A stretch of DNA of 64,000 bases from a candidate division WOR-3 bacterium (GTDB taxonomy: Bacteria > Hydrothermota > Hydrothermia > UBA1063), in NCBI GenBank assembly GCA_039803545.1, contig JBDRYS010000001.1, forward strand, positions 769,866 through 833,865, read 5' to 3'. Within the stretch, counting starts at the first letter, position 1; the number at the start of each line of letters is the position of its first letter. A program made the position numbers and the translations under genes. Shown here in pieces: positions 54,218-62,732 of the stretch. The notes beneath the pieces are model-generated. The model ran no database searches. It had not been told where the DNA came from and worked only from the letters and a program-made list of their open reading frames with translations.

Positions 54218-55314
54218 TAATCGTTCTTTTCGTTTTTACCGTGTCCATATTTCCTTATCCACTCCTCGGTAAGCTCCTTAGCCTTCCAGTCAGGGAATTG
54301 TTGAGGTGGAGTTTTGAAGAAATAAGAAGATGGTTCAATAATAGCCCCCTTAAGACCTCTATCCTTAGCAATTTTCGCACATCTAATGGCGTCGATCATA
54401 ACACCCGCTGAATTTGGTGAATCCCAAACCTCCAGTTTCAACTCTATGTTCAAAGGAACATCCCCGAAAGTTCTACCTTCAAGCCTTATATAAGCCCACT
54501 TCCTGTCCTTTAACCACGCAACATAGTCAGAAGGACCTATGTAAATGTTCTCATCCCCTATATCATAGGGCAATAGGGATTTAACGGCATTTGTCTTTGA
54601 AACCTTCTTAGAGGCGAGCCTTTCTCTCTCCAGCATATTCAAAAAGTCTGTATTACCACCGACGTTGAGCTGTGCGGTTCTTTCCAGTTTTACACCTCTG
54701 TCAATAAATAGCTGAGTAAGTACCCTATGCACTATTGTTGCACCAACCTGAGATTTTATATCATCCCCTAAAACAGGCAGGCCTGCCTCCTCAAATCTCT
54801 TCTGCCAGTAAGGAGAGCTGGCAATGAAAACGGGAATTCCATTTACGAAGGCAGCTCCAGCTTGAATGGCCTGCTCAACATACCATTTTGTAGCCTCTTC
54901 TGCACCCACGGGTAAAAAGTTTACAACCACGTCAACCCCAAGGTCTTTGAAAATTTTGACTAAGTCATCAGTGGGGCCAGGGGCCTTCACTATAACATTT
55001 TCCAGATACTTTCCAATTCCATCGTGGGTCATTCCCCTGTAGACTTTAGCATTTAACTTTGGCACATCAGTGAACTTATAAGTGCAATTAGGTTCAGCAA
55101 AGATAGCCTCCGACAGGTCCTTACCCACTTTGGTAATATTGATATCCACACCCGCTACAAATTTTATGTCGCTGATATGATAACCACCGAGTTCCACGTG
55201 CATAATTCCAGGAATAAAATCCCCTGGCTTCGCGTTCCTATAGTAGTATACCCCTTGAACCAAACTGGAGGCACAGTTTCCGACGCCTATTATGGCTACT
55301 CGGATTTCACCCAT
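54217..55314 (-). CDS. ino1: myo-inositol-1-phosphate synthase
   Basis: 365 residues. [18 protein letters not shown] is the NAD-binding start of the archaeal/actinobacterial type; [49 protein letters not shown] and [17 protein letters not shown] follow. It turns glucose 6-phosphate into inositol 1-phosphate. It overlaps a CDP-alcohol phosphatidyltransferase gene by 8 bp, so the product probably goes into an inositol lipid or a phosphodiester solute. Confidence 0.95.
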   Translation of the reverse strand: MGEIRVAIIGVGNCASSLVQGVYYYRNAKPGDFIPGIMHVELGGYHISDIKFVAGVDINITKVGKDLSEAIFAEPNCTYKFTDVPKLNAKVYRGMTHDGIGKYLENVIVKAPGPTDDLVKIFKDLGVDVVVNFLPVGAEEATKWYVEQAIQAGAAFVNGIPVFIASSPYWQKRFEEAGLPVLGDDIKSQVGATIVHRVLTQLFIDRGVKLERTAQLNVGGNTDFLNMLERERLASKKVSKTNAVKSLLPYDIGDENIYIGPSDYVAWLKDRKWAYIRLEGRTFGDVPLNIELKLEVWDSPNSAGVMIDAIRCAKIAKDRGLKGAIIEPSSYFFKTPPQQFPDWKAKELTEEWIRKYGHGKNEKND

Positions 55315-55918
55315 TTTTTTCCTCCTTGCTGATTAAAATCCTGAATTCCTTAAACCTATTTACTACCGTCAAGTATACTAAAAAGAGCAACACCACCATT
55401 GCAACACTGAACAACACCCCACTCCCTGCAATTATTGAAAATAAAACGATGTAAATATATCTGCCCGGCCTGTCCATGGGACCTGAAGTAGGAGAAAAAC
55501 CGATTCCCTCAGCTCTCGCCCTTATGTAGCTTGTCATTATGGAGCCTAACAAAATTAGATACACCACAATAGAAAGTAAAATATCCTGTCTAACCATGGA
55601 GTAGTAAAACAAAATGCCTCCGAAGACGAAAAACTCTTCAAACCTATCGATTGTAGAATCAAAAAAAGCCCCGAATTTACTCACTTTATTAGCCTTTCTC
55701 GCCACTTCGCCATCAATTGCATCACACAACCCAGCCAATAGAAGGATAAGACCTGCGATTCTAAAAGAACCCTTGGCATAAAAATAAGATGCCAAAAGGG
55801 TAATAATCAAACCTATTAAAGTGATTGCATTTGGGCTTAAATTAAGTTTTAATGCCATCTTAACCACCGGAGAAAGTAAATTTCTTCCGGTCTTCTTCAA
55901 TTCTTCATTCACCGGCAC
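55307..55918 (-). CDS. CDP-alcohol phosphatidyltransferase, probably inositol-phosphate specific
   Basis: 203 residues with about six helices. The family motif [20 protein letters not shown] with FDSTIDR is complete. It resembles archaeal and actinobacterial phosphatidylinositol-phosphate or archaetidylinositol-phosphate synthases more than PgsA. Coupling with ino1 supports inositol 1-phosphate as acceptor. The alternative, di-myo-inositol phosphate synthesis as in hyperthermophiles, would need an inositol-phosphate cytidylyltransferase, which is not seen here. Confidence 0.85.
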   Translation of the reverse strand: MPVNEELKKTGRNLLSPVVKMALKLNLSPNAITLIGLIITLLASYFYAKGSFRIAGLILLLAGLCDAIDGEVARKANKVSKFGAFFDSTIDRFEEFFVFGGILFYYSMVRQDILLSIVVYLILLGSIMTSYIRARAEGIGFSPTSGPMDRPGRYIYIVLFSIIAGSGVLFSVAMVVLLFLVYLTVVNRFKEFRILISKEEKNG

Positions 55919-56603
55919 CCTCCAGAACTACAACAAATTCGCCCTTTGTTTTCAACGAACTTACGTCTAAATCGGAAAGCTTACAAAATACATATTCTTC
56001 ATGAAGTTTCGTCATTTCTCTTGCAATAAATATAAACCTGTCATTAAGTTTTTCAAAACCTTTAAGCTCCTCAATTGTTCTTGCAATTCTCTCTGGCGAC
56101 TCATAAAAGATAATGGTCCTTGTCTCATTAATAAAAGTTTGCATCAATTTCTTTCTCTTACCCTCCTTTCTCGGTAAAAAACCATAAAAGACAAAACTAT
56201 CCGTAGGACAACCTGAGACAGAGAGGGCCGCAATAAGGGCTGAAGGCCCCGGTACAGGCACAACCCTAAATCCCTCCTCCCTGAGGGCCCTCACCAACCT
56301 ATAACCCGGGTCTTGTATGGTGGGGGTTCCAGCATTTGTAACAAGGGAAATTTTTAACCCATCCCGCAAATATTTCTTAACTTCCGGAATTCTTTGTGCC
56401 TCTACATGTTCATCGTACCTTAACAGCCTTGGGCCAGAAATCTTGTAATGATTCAGAATCTTAAGTGTCTCCCTTGTGTCTTCGCAGAGAATGATATCGG
56501 ACTCTGTTAGTACTTTTAACGCCCTGAGAGTTATATCCTCTAAGTTACCAATAGGGGTGGATACTACGTAAAGGATTCCCTCTTCACTTTGCATATTTTT
56601 CAA
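55905..56603 (-). CDS. rsmI: 16S rRNA (cytidine-1402-2'-O)-methyltransferase
   Basis: 232 residues (229 if the second ATG at 56594 is used, which better matches the family start). LYVVSTPIGNLEDITLRAL, CEDTRETLKILNHY, VTNAGTPTIQDPGYRLVRAL and VPVPGPSALIAALSVSG are the RsmI/YraL blocks. It methylates C1402 in the ribosomal decoding centre. It overlaps both neighbours, by 20 and 14 bp. Confidence 0.95.
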   Translation of the reverse strand: MKNMQSEEGILYVVSTPIGNLEDITLRALKVLTESDIILCEDTRETLKILNHYKISGPRLLRYDEHVEAQRIPEVKKYLRDGLKISLVTNAGTPTIQDPGYRLVRALREEGFRVVPVPGPSALIAALSVSGCPTDSFVFYGFLPRKEGKRKKLMQTFINETRTIIFYESPERIARTIEELKGFEKLNDRFIFIAREMTKLHEEYVFCKLSDLDVSSLKTKGEFVVVLEGAGE

Positions 56604-57195
56604 AATAATCCGGAAATTCCCTGAAGAATCTTTCCAAAGAAACCGAATTGTATTCCCCGGTAAATCTTTTATCTTTCTTCAGATCTAAGCTCCTGCCTGT
56701 GGCAATCTTAACAAACTCCGATAACTCCTCTCCAATTAGGTCTCTGCACCTTAGGTAAACCGGCTTTGGCTCAGACACAAAAACGGTCTCTTTAACTACT
56801 TTTACCTCTCCAGAAGGTTGTGCCTGAGTTTTCGAATATTTCATGGGTTCCACAACTATTCTTTGACGTAAGGGCTTCAAGCTGATGCTTATAGAAGTAC
56901 TGCTTGTTGATTTATCTCTAATCTCAAAGGGGCCAACCATCCTGAAAATTATCCTGGTGAATCCTTTACTTTTCTTAACTTCTACATTTTTAACGAAGGA
57001 ATTCGGGTAATCCACCGCGGATAAACCATCTTTTATGGTGCCTTTGATATCAACGGTAAGCACTCCCTCGTAAGGAAAATCGGAAACCTCTACATTCATG
57101 AAATTTCCTTTAATTTTTATTTCCACTACACTTATTTCTTGTTCCAAAGAAACAAAGCCGCTGAGAAGAAAACCCAAGAGACAAGCAATTACCAT
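56584..57195 (-). CDS. AMIN plus secretin-N-like protein (PilQ fragment-like, no pore domain)
   Basis: 203 residues. An N-terminal signal segment, then a beta-sandwich AMIN-like domain (about 20-110: VEIKIKGNFMNVEV, GFTRIIFRMVGPFEI) and near the end a short secretin N-terminal-like fold (DLIGEELSEFVKIATGRSLD, YNSVSLERFFREF). These are the first two parts of PilQ-type secretins, but the protein stops before any pore domain. It follows PilM-like and PilP/GspC-like genes with overlaps. Function in pilus or secretion assembly is inferred. Confidence 0.6.
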   Translation of the reverse strand: MVIACLLGFLLSGFVSLEQEISVVEIKIKGNFMNVEVSDFPYEGVLTVDIKGTIKDGLSAVDYPNSFVKNVEVKKSKGFTRIIFRMVGPFEIRDKSTSSTSISISLKPLRQRIVVEPMKYSKTQAQPSGEVKVVKETVFVSEPKPVYLRCRDLIGEELSEFVKIATGRSLDLKKDKRFTGEYNSVSLERFFREFPDYFEKYAK

Positions 57196-57605
57196 TTTAT
57201 CACCTCACGTCTGCCGTCATTCCATACCAGAATCACTGAATCTGGAAATACACGTTCCAGAGTAAATTTACCCCCATATTCACCTTCGCGAAGGATATAC
57301 TTCTCACCATCAAAGGACCTAAGGTAAGCATATTTTTCATCCCCCACTATAAGGACACCACTGAGAACCAACTGTTTTTCAACCGATGGTTTCTCAAGGG
57401 GGGTGGTTGCCTCTTTCTGCGCCTCGGGCTTTTGCCTATTAGACTCACCTACTATTCTTGGCTTACCCGATTTTAAAAATTTACTTAGCTTGACCAAATC
57501 ACCCCTTTGGGTCACCACCAACGACGATATTATCACAATAAGTACTAAAAAAAACAGTGGTCTTAAAGGGGACTTCTTTTTTCTAAAGTCAAACTTCAAT
57601 ATCAT
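57189..57605 (-). CDS. PilP/GspC-like bitopic protein
   Basis: 138 residues. One membrane helix (about 17-31), a proline/glutamate-rich linker, then a compact beta domain (VLSGVLIVGDEKYAYLRSF, KYILREGEYGGKFTLERV, SVILVWNDGRREVIKW) with the strand order of GspC homology-region and PilP domains. Those domains contact the N-terminal parts of secretins. It overlaps the PilM-like gene by 4 bp and the AMIN protein gene by 7 bp. Confidence 0.65.
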   Translation of the reverse strand: MILKFDFRKKKSPLRPLFFLVLIVIISSLVVTQRGDLVKLSKFLKSGKPRIVGESNRQKPEAQKEATTPLEKPSVEKQLVLSGVLIVGDEKYAYLRSFDGEKYILREGEYGGKFTLERVFPDSVILVWNDGRREVIKW

Positions 57606-58324
57606 AAAGTAACTCCCAATGCCAGAGCGTAAAGAGGTTGTTTTACCTCTTTGGGAGTGGCGATTTTAAAATCTACAAAGGGATTTAATACCTCAATATC
57701 AACGTCTTCAGCAAGTGCCTTTAATTCCATGGTGAGTTCCTTAGTGTGATCGCCAGAAACAACGGTTGTTGTGAGGCCTTCCTCGAAGAAAGTTTTGATC
57801 AATTCAGCTGCAATGTTTGAAAAGTTCTCCATCTCTGCAGAAGAAACCAATTTTACCATACCTTCTTTGCACACAGCATAGTAGAAATATTTCTTCCCAA
57901 AGTGAATAGCCAGAAAATCCTTAAACTTCGTTGCAAAACTGGAAAGGTACAAAAGATCGTGAAAAACGAAGGGAGAAAAATCTATCCTTTTGATTCTGGA
58001 GATTTTTAGTCCATCAATAAATTTCATGGCAGATTCATAAGTCTCTTTTTCCACTGCTCCAACGAAAGTTAAGCTCTTTTTCCCAATTTTGAGTGTCTTT
58101 TTTCGGATTTCGAAGGAGATACCAAATTCACTTTCGATAGTTTTGGGTTTAACCTTATCTTCGTAAAACTTACCTACTGCCCTCGGGGCTGAAAAGGTTA
58201 TATAGACTTCTTCACCTTTTAATTTGTTTAAAGCCTTTACTTCACCCTCAAGAAATTCAAGAATTCGTCCCCTCTCCCTCCTTACGAGGCGGAAGGTCTC
58301 AAAATCGAGTTCAACACCTATCAC
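57602..58324 (-). CDS. PilM/GspL-like actin-fold protein
   Basis: 240 residues. The start VELDFETFRLVRRERGRILE and the C-terminal VLNPFVDFKIA and PLYALALGVTL are the phosphate-1-like strand and closing block of PilM. PilM is the cytoplasmic actin-like part of the type IV pilus alignment complex. At 240 residues it is shorter than usual PilM (about 350), and the ATP-site glycines are poorly kept. No PilN or PilO gene follows; the next gene is PilP/GspC-like. Confidence 0.65.
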   Translation of the reverse strand: MIGVELDFETFRLVRRERGRILEFLEGEVKALNKLKGEEVYITFSAPRAVGKFYEDKVKPKTIESEFGISFEIRKKTLKIGKKSLTFVGAVEKETYESAMKFIDGLKISRIKRIDFSPFVFHDLLYLSSFATKFKDFLAIHFGKKYFYYAVCKEGMVKLVSSAEMENFSNIAAELIKTFFEEGLTTTVVSGDHTKELTMELKALAEDVDIEVLNPFVDFKIATPKEVKQPLYALALGVTL

Positions 58325-59460
58325 TTAACCTCTTCACCTCCACTTGGTTGAGAACTGACTTCCTCAACTTTCTCCTCTTCCTTCTCGATTTCCAAAAGAT
58401 CCAAATCGTCCTTTTTCTTAACTATAACGATGTACGAAATTAAAGTACCTACATTCAGAGAATTCAGCACCTGAGCAACAACCAGGAAAGCCATTATATA
58501 AAGTCCCAACCCAAAGAAGAAACCGGTCAAATGGACAAGGAACCCTGATGCTGGAAGGGTCGATGGAACATTCAAAATTCCATGGATACCAAGGAATCTC
58601 AGGTAAGGATAAAGGGACCCAAATAAGGGTGAAGATGTAAAAAAGTATAAAGCTGCCTCTTCAATGGCCCTGAACTTATCACCCATAAGCCATGAAGCAG
58701 AAAGTACCTTATCCATTATCCATACGGCCCTTCCAAGGGCCCATGCAAAAACTGATGGCGTGAAGATCGCAAGAATCAGAGTGTAGAATTGATAAAGGAC
58801 AAAGCGGAATGGCTGTTCGTTCAATGTAGAGAAGACCTCAAAAAGAGTATCAAAAGTATCGGACTCTTGAATAGAAACGACAGAAGTAGGAAGGATCAGA
58901 GAAATTATAAACGCAAGGAAAAGGTAAACGAGGAAAAAGCACATAACGATAGCAGGAATAGCACTTATTAAAAGGATTATCTCCCCGAGATACGGGATCT
59001 TCCCAAGAAGACCGAGAACGACACCACCTAAGAGAATAAATAGAATTACAAATAGAATACTCAATGGGGTTGTTATAACTGGCCATCCCTTTTTCTTTGC
59101 ATAATTTACGGCATCTTTAACCTCGTAGAATTCATCTCCTCTTAACTGCTCCACAGTAATCTTGGCGACGGCAACAGCATAAAGGTAAATCGACACCACT
59201 AAACCCACAAGGCCGATAATCAAAAGAATCCAGCCGGGAATTGACAACGGCTCACCAACGGGAATTGGCAAGAACTTCCAGTAGTACCATATATCCTTGA
59301 CGGGATACCCACTAACAATCAGTGCCAAATAGGCAAAAGCAGAATAGATCATCACCCCTATGACAAGTCCTTGCAGCTGGGTCCACAGCTTCTTGAAACT
59401 GAAACTGTATTTTATGCTGTTCCACACATCCCTATAGCTATAACTCAGATTTGCTCTCAT
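58321..59460 (-). CDS. polytopic membrane protein of unknown function
   Basis: 379 residues with about seven or eight hydrophobic segments (for example GLVIGVMIYSAFAYLALIV, WILLIIGLVGLVVSIYLYA, LYIMAFLVVAQVLN) and an acidic cytoplasmic-type tail (DLLEIEKEEEKVEE). No family recognised with confidence. GGAGGTGAT precedes the ATG. It lies directly before the PilM-like gene with a 4 bp overlap, so it may be part of the same envelope assembly. Confidence 0.75.
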   Translation of the reverse strand: MRANLSYSYRDVWNSIKYSFSFKKLWTQLQGLVIGVMIYSAFAYLALIVSGYPVKDIWYYWKFLPIPVGEPLSIPGWILLIIGLVGLVVSIYLYAVAVAKITVEQLRGDEFYEVKDAVNYAKKKGWPVITTPLSILFVILFILLGGVVLGLLGKIPYLGEIILLISAIPAIVMCFFLVYLFLAFIISLILPTSVVSIQESDTFDTLFEVFSTLNEQPFRFVLYQFYTLILAIFTPSVFAWALGRAVWIMDKVLSASWLMGDKFRAIEEAALYFFTSSPLFGSLYPYLRFLGIHGILNVPSTLPASGFLVHLTGFFFGLGLYIMAFLVVAQVLNSLNVGTLISYIVIVKKKDDLDLLEIEKEEEKVEEVSSQPSGGEEVK

Positions 59461-59487
59461 TCATCACCTCCTGCTAATTTAAATATT

Positions 59488-60057
59488 TTAAGCCTTTTTA
59501 TAAAATTTATCCAAGAAATAAGAAACCACTCTGTCAACAACGAGCAATGTGACAATGGCAAGTAGCAATCCTTTCACAAAGCCCAGTGAAGTAAAAAAGC
59601 TCACCAGAACTCCGGCCATCAAAACGCCTAAGGAAATTGAGAGAAAAGCCAACCATTTATTCATCGAGAGAAGGTAGGCAATCAAAGCACCTGTCCACGC
59701 ACCAGTTCCAGGAAGAGGAATAGCGACAAAGATAAATAGCCCCAAAAACTCATATTTTTCAACATAACCCTTGTGTTTATTTGCTCTCGCCAAAACTTTA
59801 TCCAGCAACCTGCTCAAAAAGGCAAACCTTCTGAAATGTTTTTCCGCAAAATCTATTAAAAAAACGAGCGGAACCGTAATCAAAATATTTCCAATAGCAG
59901 AAAGAGCGAAGGCCTTGTAAAGGGGAAATTGGTATTGAAAAACGGCAAGTGGGATGGCACCCCTCAGTTCCACAACCGGCAGCATTGAAACAATAAAAAC
60001 AATTAACTCCTTGCTGCTAATAACATTTGAAAGATATGAAATTATCTTCTCAGCCAT
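59488..60057 (-). CDS. small multidrug export-type membrane protein (COG2426)
   Basis: 189 residues with about five helices. VVELRGAIPLAVFQYQFP and VAIPLPGTGAWTGALIAYLL are the two conserved re-entrant motifs of the family annotated small multidrug export protein. The family name rests on little evidence and the substrate is unknown. It overlaps ribD by 8 bp. Confidence 0.82.
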   Translation of the reverse strand: MAEKIISYLSNVISSKELIVFIVSMLPVVELRGAIPLAVFQYQFPLYKAFALSAIGNILITVPLVFLIDFAEKHFRRFAFLSRLLDKVLARANKHKGYVEKYEFLGLFIFVAIPLPGTGAWTGALIAYLLSMNKWLAFLSISLGVLMAGVLVSFFTSLGFVKGLLLAIVTLLVVDRVVSYFLDKFYKKA

Positions 60058-61135
60058 TTTTTAGAAATCTCATCATGGTGTCATTCTGGAAATTCAATCT
60101 CTCATAAAGCTTGAAATTTCTAATTGCATCTTTCATCGAAACAGACACACTACCAAAGGGTTTTACACCTTCGCCCAAAATTAAATTTGAGTAAAAAATA
60201 ACCAGTTCCTGCACTAAGCCGTGCTTCAAAAGTTCTCCCATAAGGAAACTGCCACCTTCGCACAAGATTGACTGAACACCCTTACTTCCGAGAGTCAAAA
60301 GAGCTTCCTTAAGATTAATCCTGCCATCCTCAAATTCATCAACTTCAATAAGTTCAACCTCAGCTTTCAAGTTGCCAGGTATTTGCCATTTAGAGTTTTT
60401 CGTCGTGATAATATAAATAATCCCGCCAGAATTAAAAATCTGATAATCAAAATTGATAAAAGGTTTTTTAGCTACAACGATCCTTGCGGGTATCTTTGGG
60501 GAATAGACAAGGCGTGGAAGAAGGGATGGGTTATCCTTCTCCACAGTACCCTTTCCAACCATAACAGCATCAACCTCACCTCTGATTTTGTGAACGTAAG
60601 TTCGGGAATCTTCTCCGCTAATCCACTTAGAATCTCCATTTTTATCTGCAATGAAACCGTCCAGACTCAAAGCCATTTTGCCAATCACATAAGGGAAACC
60701 TGTCTTAACATGATGGAAGAAAAACCGATTTAAAAAATATCCCTCCTCTTCAAGAACCCCTGTAATCACTTCTATGCCCTTACTTCTGAGGTATTCGATA
60801 CCTTTCCCATTTACAAGGGGATTCGGGTCAACATTGGAAATGACCACCTTTTTAATGCCCACCTGGGCTACGACAGGTGCGCAGGGGGGTGTAGAACCGT
60901 AATGAATACAAGGTTCCAAATTAATATAAAGAGTAGACTCTTCAAGATGTCCAACAGCGTCCTCTATAGCCCTTATCTCTGCGTGCTTATCACCCTTTTT
61001 CTTATGATATCCAATACCAACAACCCTACCACCCTTAACAATAACCGCACCAACCATCGGATTGGGAGAAGTAAACCCTTCTCCAAGCCTTGCCAGCTCA
61101 AAAACCTTTTTCATATAAAAAACGTCATCGTTCAT
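60050..61135 (-). CDS. ribD: bifunctional riboflavin deaminase/reductase RibD
   Basis: 361 residues. Deaminase domain with HAEIRAIEDA and EPCIHYGSTPPCAPVVAQ (zinc ligands H, C, C). Reductase domain with GKMALSLDGFIADKNGDSKWIS and LCEGGSFLMGELL. It performs the second and third steps of riboflavin synthesis. No other rib genes are adjacent and no FMN riboswitch fits, because TATAAT lies 8 bp before the ATG. First gene of the long operon down to dnaE. Confidence 0.96.
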   Translation of the reverse strand: MNDDVFYMKKVFELARLGEGFTSPNPMVGAVIVKGGRVVGIGYHKKKGDKHAEIRAIEDAVGHLEESTLYINLEPCIHYGSTPPCAPVVAQVGIKKVVISNVDPNPLVNGKGIEYLRSKGIEVITGVLEEEGYFLNRFFFHHVKTGFPYVIGKMALSLDGFIADKNGDSKWISGEDSRTYVHKIRGEVDAVMVGKGTVEKDNPSLLPRLVYSPKIPARIVVAKKPFINFDYQIFNSGGIIYIITTKNSKWQIPGNLKAEVELIEVDEFEDGRINLKEALLTLGSKGVQSILCEGGSFLMGELLKHGLVQELVIFYSNLILGEGVKPFGSVSVSMKDAIRNFKLYERLNFQNDTMMRFLKNG

Positions 61136-61143
61136 ACTCTTTA

Positions 61144-61149
61144 ATTATA
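61144..61149 (-). promoter_or_regulatory. -10 box of ribD operon, near-leaderless
   Basis: TATAAT on the minus strand ends 8 bp before the ribD ATG, implying a leader of one or two bases. The -35 element is weak. Confidence 0.5.
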
Positions 61150-61191
61150 AAGGTTATCACGCAATCAGGCTTACTTTTTAACCAATGGATT

Positions 61192-61197
61192 TATAAT
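61192..61197 (+). promoter_or_regulatory. -10 box of the DUF4416 gene, leaderless
   Basis: Consensus TATAAT is followed by exactly 6 bp (TTAACT) and the ATG at 61204. No ribosome-binding site. The -35 element is weak. Confidence 0.6.
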
Positions 61198-61203
61198 TTA
61201 ACT

Positions 61204-61728
61204 ATGGGCAAAGTAAAAGTTCCAGAGCCGGTTATTCTCTTTAGTGGGATTATTACCAGCGAAAGTAACCTTTCCAAGCTTGGAGAAATCTTGAATCCCT
61301 TAGGCGAAGTAGACTTTGTCTCTGAACCCCTCTCTTTCGATGAATTCACAAATTATTATGCGGAAGAAATGGGTAAAGGCTTACTGAGGGCGTGGGTTTT
61401 ATTCAAAGGGCTAAGGCCCTTAGAAGGGCTTCATAAAATCAAATTGCTCTCGAATGAGATTGAAGATAAATTTTCCGTTTCTGGCAAGCGAACCATCAAC
61501 ATTGATCCCGGCTATGTTACTCTCTCAAATGTGATTCTCTTTACGACTAAGAATTACTCCCACAGAATTTACATAGGCGATGGAATATTTGCAGAGGTGA
61601 CATTGATCTATTCAAAAAAAGAGGGGTTCATTGAGTTACCCTGGACATACCCCGATTACAAAACTGAAGTCGCTAAGGATTTCTTCAAAAAAGCCCGAGA
61701 AAAGCTCAAACTCCTGAGAATTTACTAA
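61204..61728 (+). CDS. DUF4416 family protein
   Basis: 174 residues from the ATG at 61204; a longer frame exists but would run through the promoter and into ribD. GKRTINIDPGYVTLSNVIL, YSHRIYIGDGIFAEVTLIY and the ELPWTYPDYKT ending are the DUF4416 core, with family-typical PVILFSGIITSE at the start. Function unknown. It stands alone, divergent from ribD, and overlaps the convergent ThiI-like gene by 4 bp. Confidence 0.9.
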   Translation: MGKVKVPEPVILFSGIITSESNLSKLGEILNPLGEVDFVSEPLSFDEFTNYYAEEMGKGLLRAWVLFKGLRPLEGLHKIKLLSNEIEDKFSVSGKRTINIDPGYVTLSNVILFTTKNYSHRIYIGDGIFAEVTLIYSKKEGFIELPWTYPDYKTEVAKDFFKKAREKLKLLRIY

Positions 61729-62732
61729 TCTCTGAACTTCTCAACTTCCAATGGTTCGAAAGCTTTCTCAATTAGGCAGGTAAAAGCTTCCCCCGACGGT
61801 AACTTAACAGAAAACTCAATGTTTTCCTTCTTATCGCAGTACCTTGCAACGATTCTAAGTATCGTCTTTAAAGTCTCCTCATCCACACCCTTCCCTTCAT
61901 AGGATGCAAGGGGACCAGTAGTATTCAAAGGCTCTATAATGACAAATTTGCCAGCAGTAATTTTCAACAATTCATGATTTTCCCTTTCGTTTCGACCTAC
62001 TACCAATCTGGTGCCCTTCACAAAGAAATGCCTCCCCAGCTTAATTAGTGATACATGGAAGGGATCAAGTTCGTCCCTTAGTAAGATTTTTTTTAAGCGG
62101 GCAGCAAAATCAGGCACCGTTAACAAGCACCCACCAGCAGGCTGTTGGAATTTTTGCAAGCCCAGTTCTTTGGCCAATTTGATTTGCTCATTTCTTCCCC
62201 TTCCCTTTATAGCCAGCAGCCAATCTCTCTCTATTATACCTTCTAACTCAGGTTTTGTTGGCGGCAAAAGTTTCCCAGAGAGCGGTCTAACGACAAGCCC
62301 TTCAACACTCGCCTCTTTTTCAATTTGTAAAAGGGCATTTAGCATCTGCGACATGGGCCTCTGACCTAAGACTTCCCCCGTTATGATAAACTTTGCCCCA
62401 TACTTGTCAAGCAATTCCTTGGCCTTCCTGAGAAAAAGGATTTTACAATCAATACAGGGATTCATTTGTTTACCGTAACTATGTGGGGGATTTTTCACCA
62501 GTTCTAAGTACTCATCCACAACTTCATATACATCTGTATCAATCCCAACACTATCGTAGTAAGCTTTCTTAGATTCGGAAACTTTTCCTAAGTCCACTTC
62601 TGAAGAGGAAAAGAGGGTGATGAAGACAATACCTTTAACCTCTATACCGTGCTTTTTCATAAGCAAAGCGGAAAGGGTGGAATCGAGTCCTCCGGAAAGC
62701 AGCGCCAAAGCCTTTACGTTCCTCTCAGCCAC
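61725..62732 (-). CDS. ThiI/MnmA-like PP-loop sulfurtransferase without THUMP domain
   Basis: 335 residues. The PP-loop ATP motif is ALLSGGLDSTLSALL; PCIDCK and FQQPAGGCLLT supply cysteines placed as in 4-thiouridine/2-thiouridine synthases. The N-terminal THUMP domain of true ThiI is missing. A region around residue 225 (LIKLGRHFFVKGTRLVVGRN) resembles an NFACT-R-type RNA-binding domain and may replace it. It overlaps mnmA by 8 bp, supporting a role in tRNA thiolation. Confidence 0.83.
   Translation of the reverse strand: MAERNVKALALLSGGLDSTLSALLMKKHGIEVKGIVFITLFSSSEVDLGKVSESKKAYYDSVGIDTDVYEVVDEYLELVKNPPHSYGKQMNPCIDCKILFLRKAKELLDKYGAKFIITGEVLGQRPMSQMLNALLQIEKEASVEGLVVRPLSGKLLPPTKPELEGIIERDWLLAIKGRGRNEQIKLAKELGLQKFQQPAGGCLLTVPDFAARLKKILLRDELDPFHVSLIKLGRHFFVKGTRLVVGRNERENHELLKITAGKFVIIEPLNTTGPLASYEGKGVDEETLKTILRIVARYCDKKENIEFSVKLPSGEAFTCLIEKAFEPLEVEKFRD

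Noticed and set aside
61136..61203. An FMN riboswitch upstream of ribD.
   Set aside because: The -10 box is 8 bp from the ribD start codon and the whole gap to the divergent gene is 68 bp, too short for the element.
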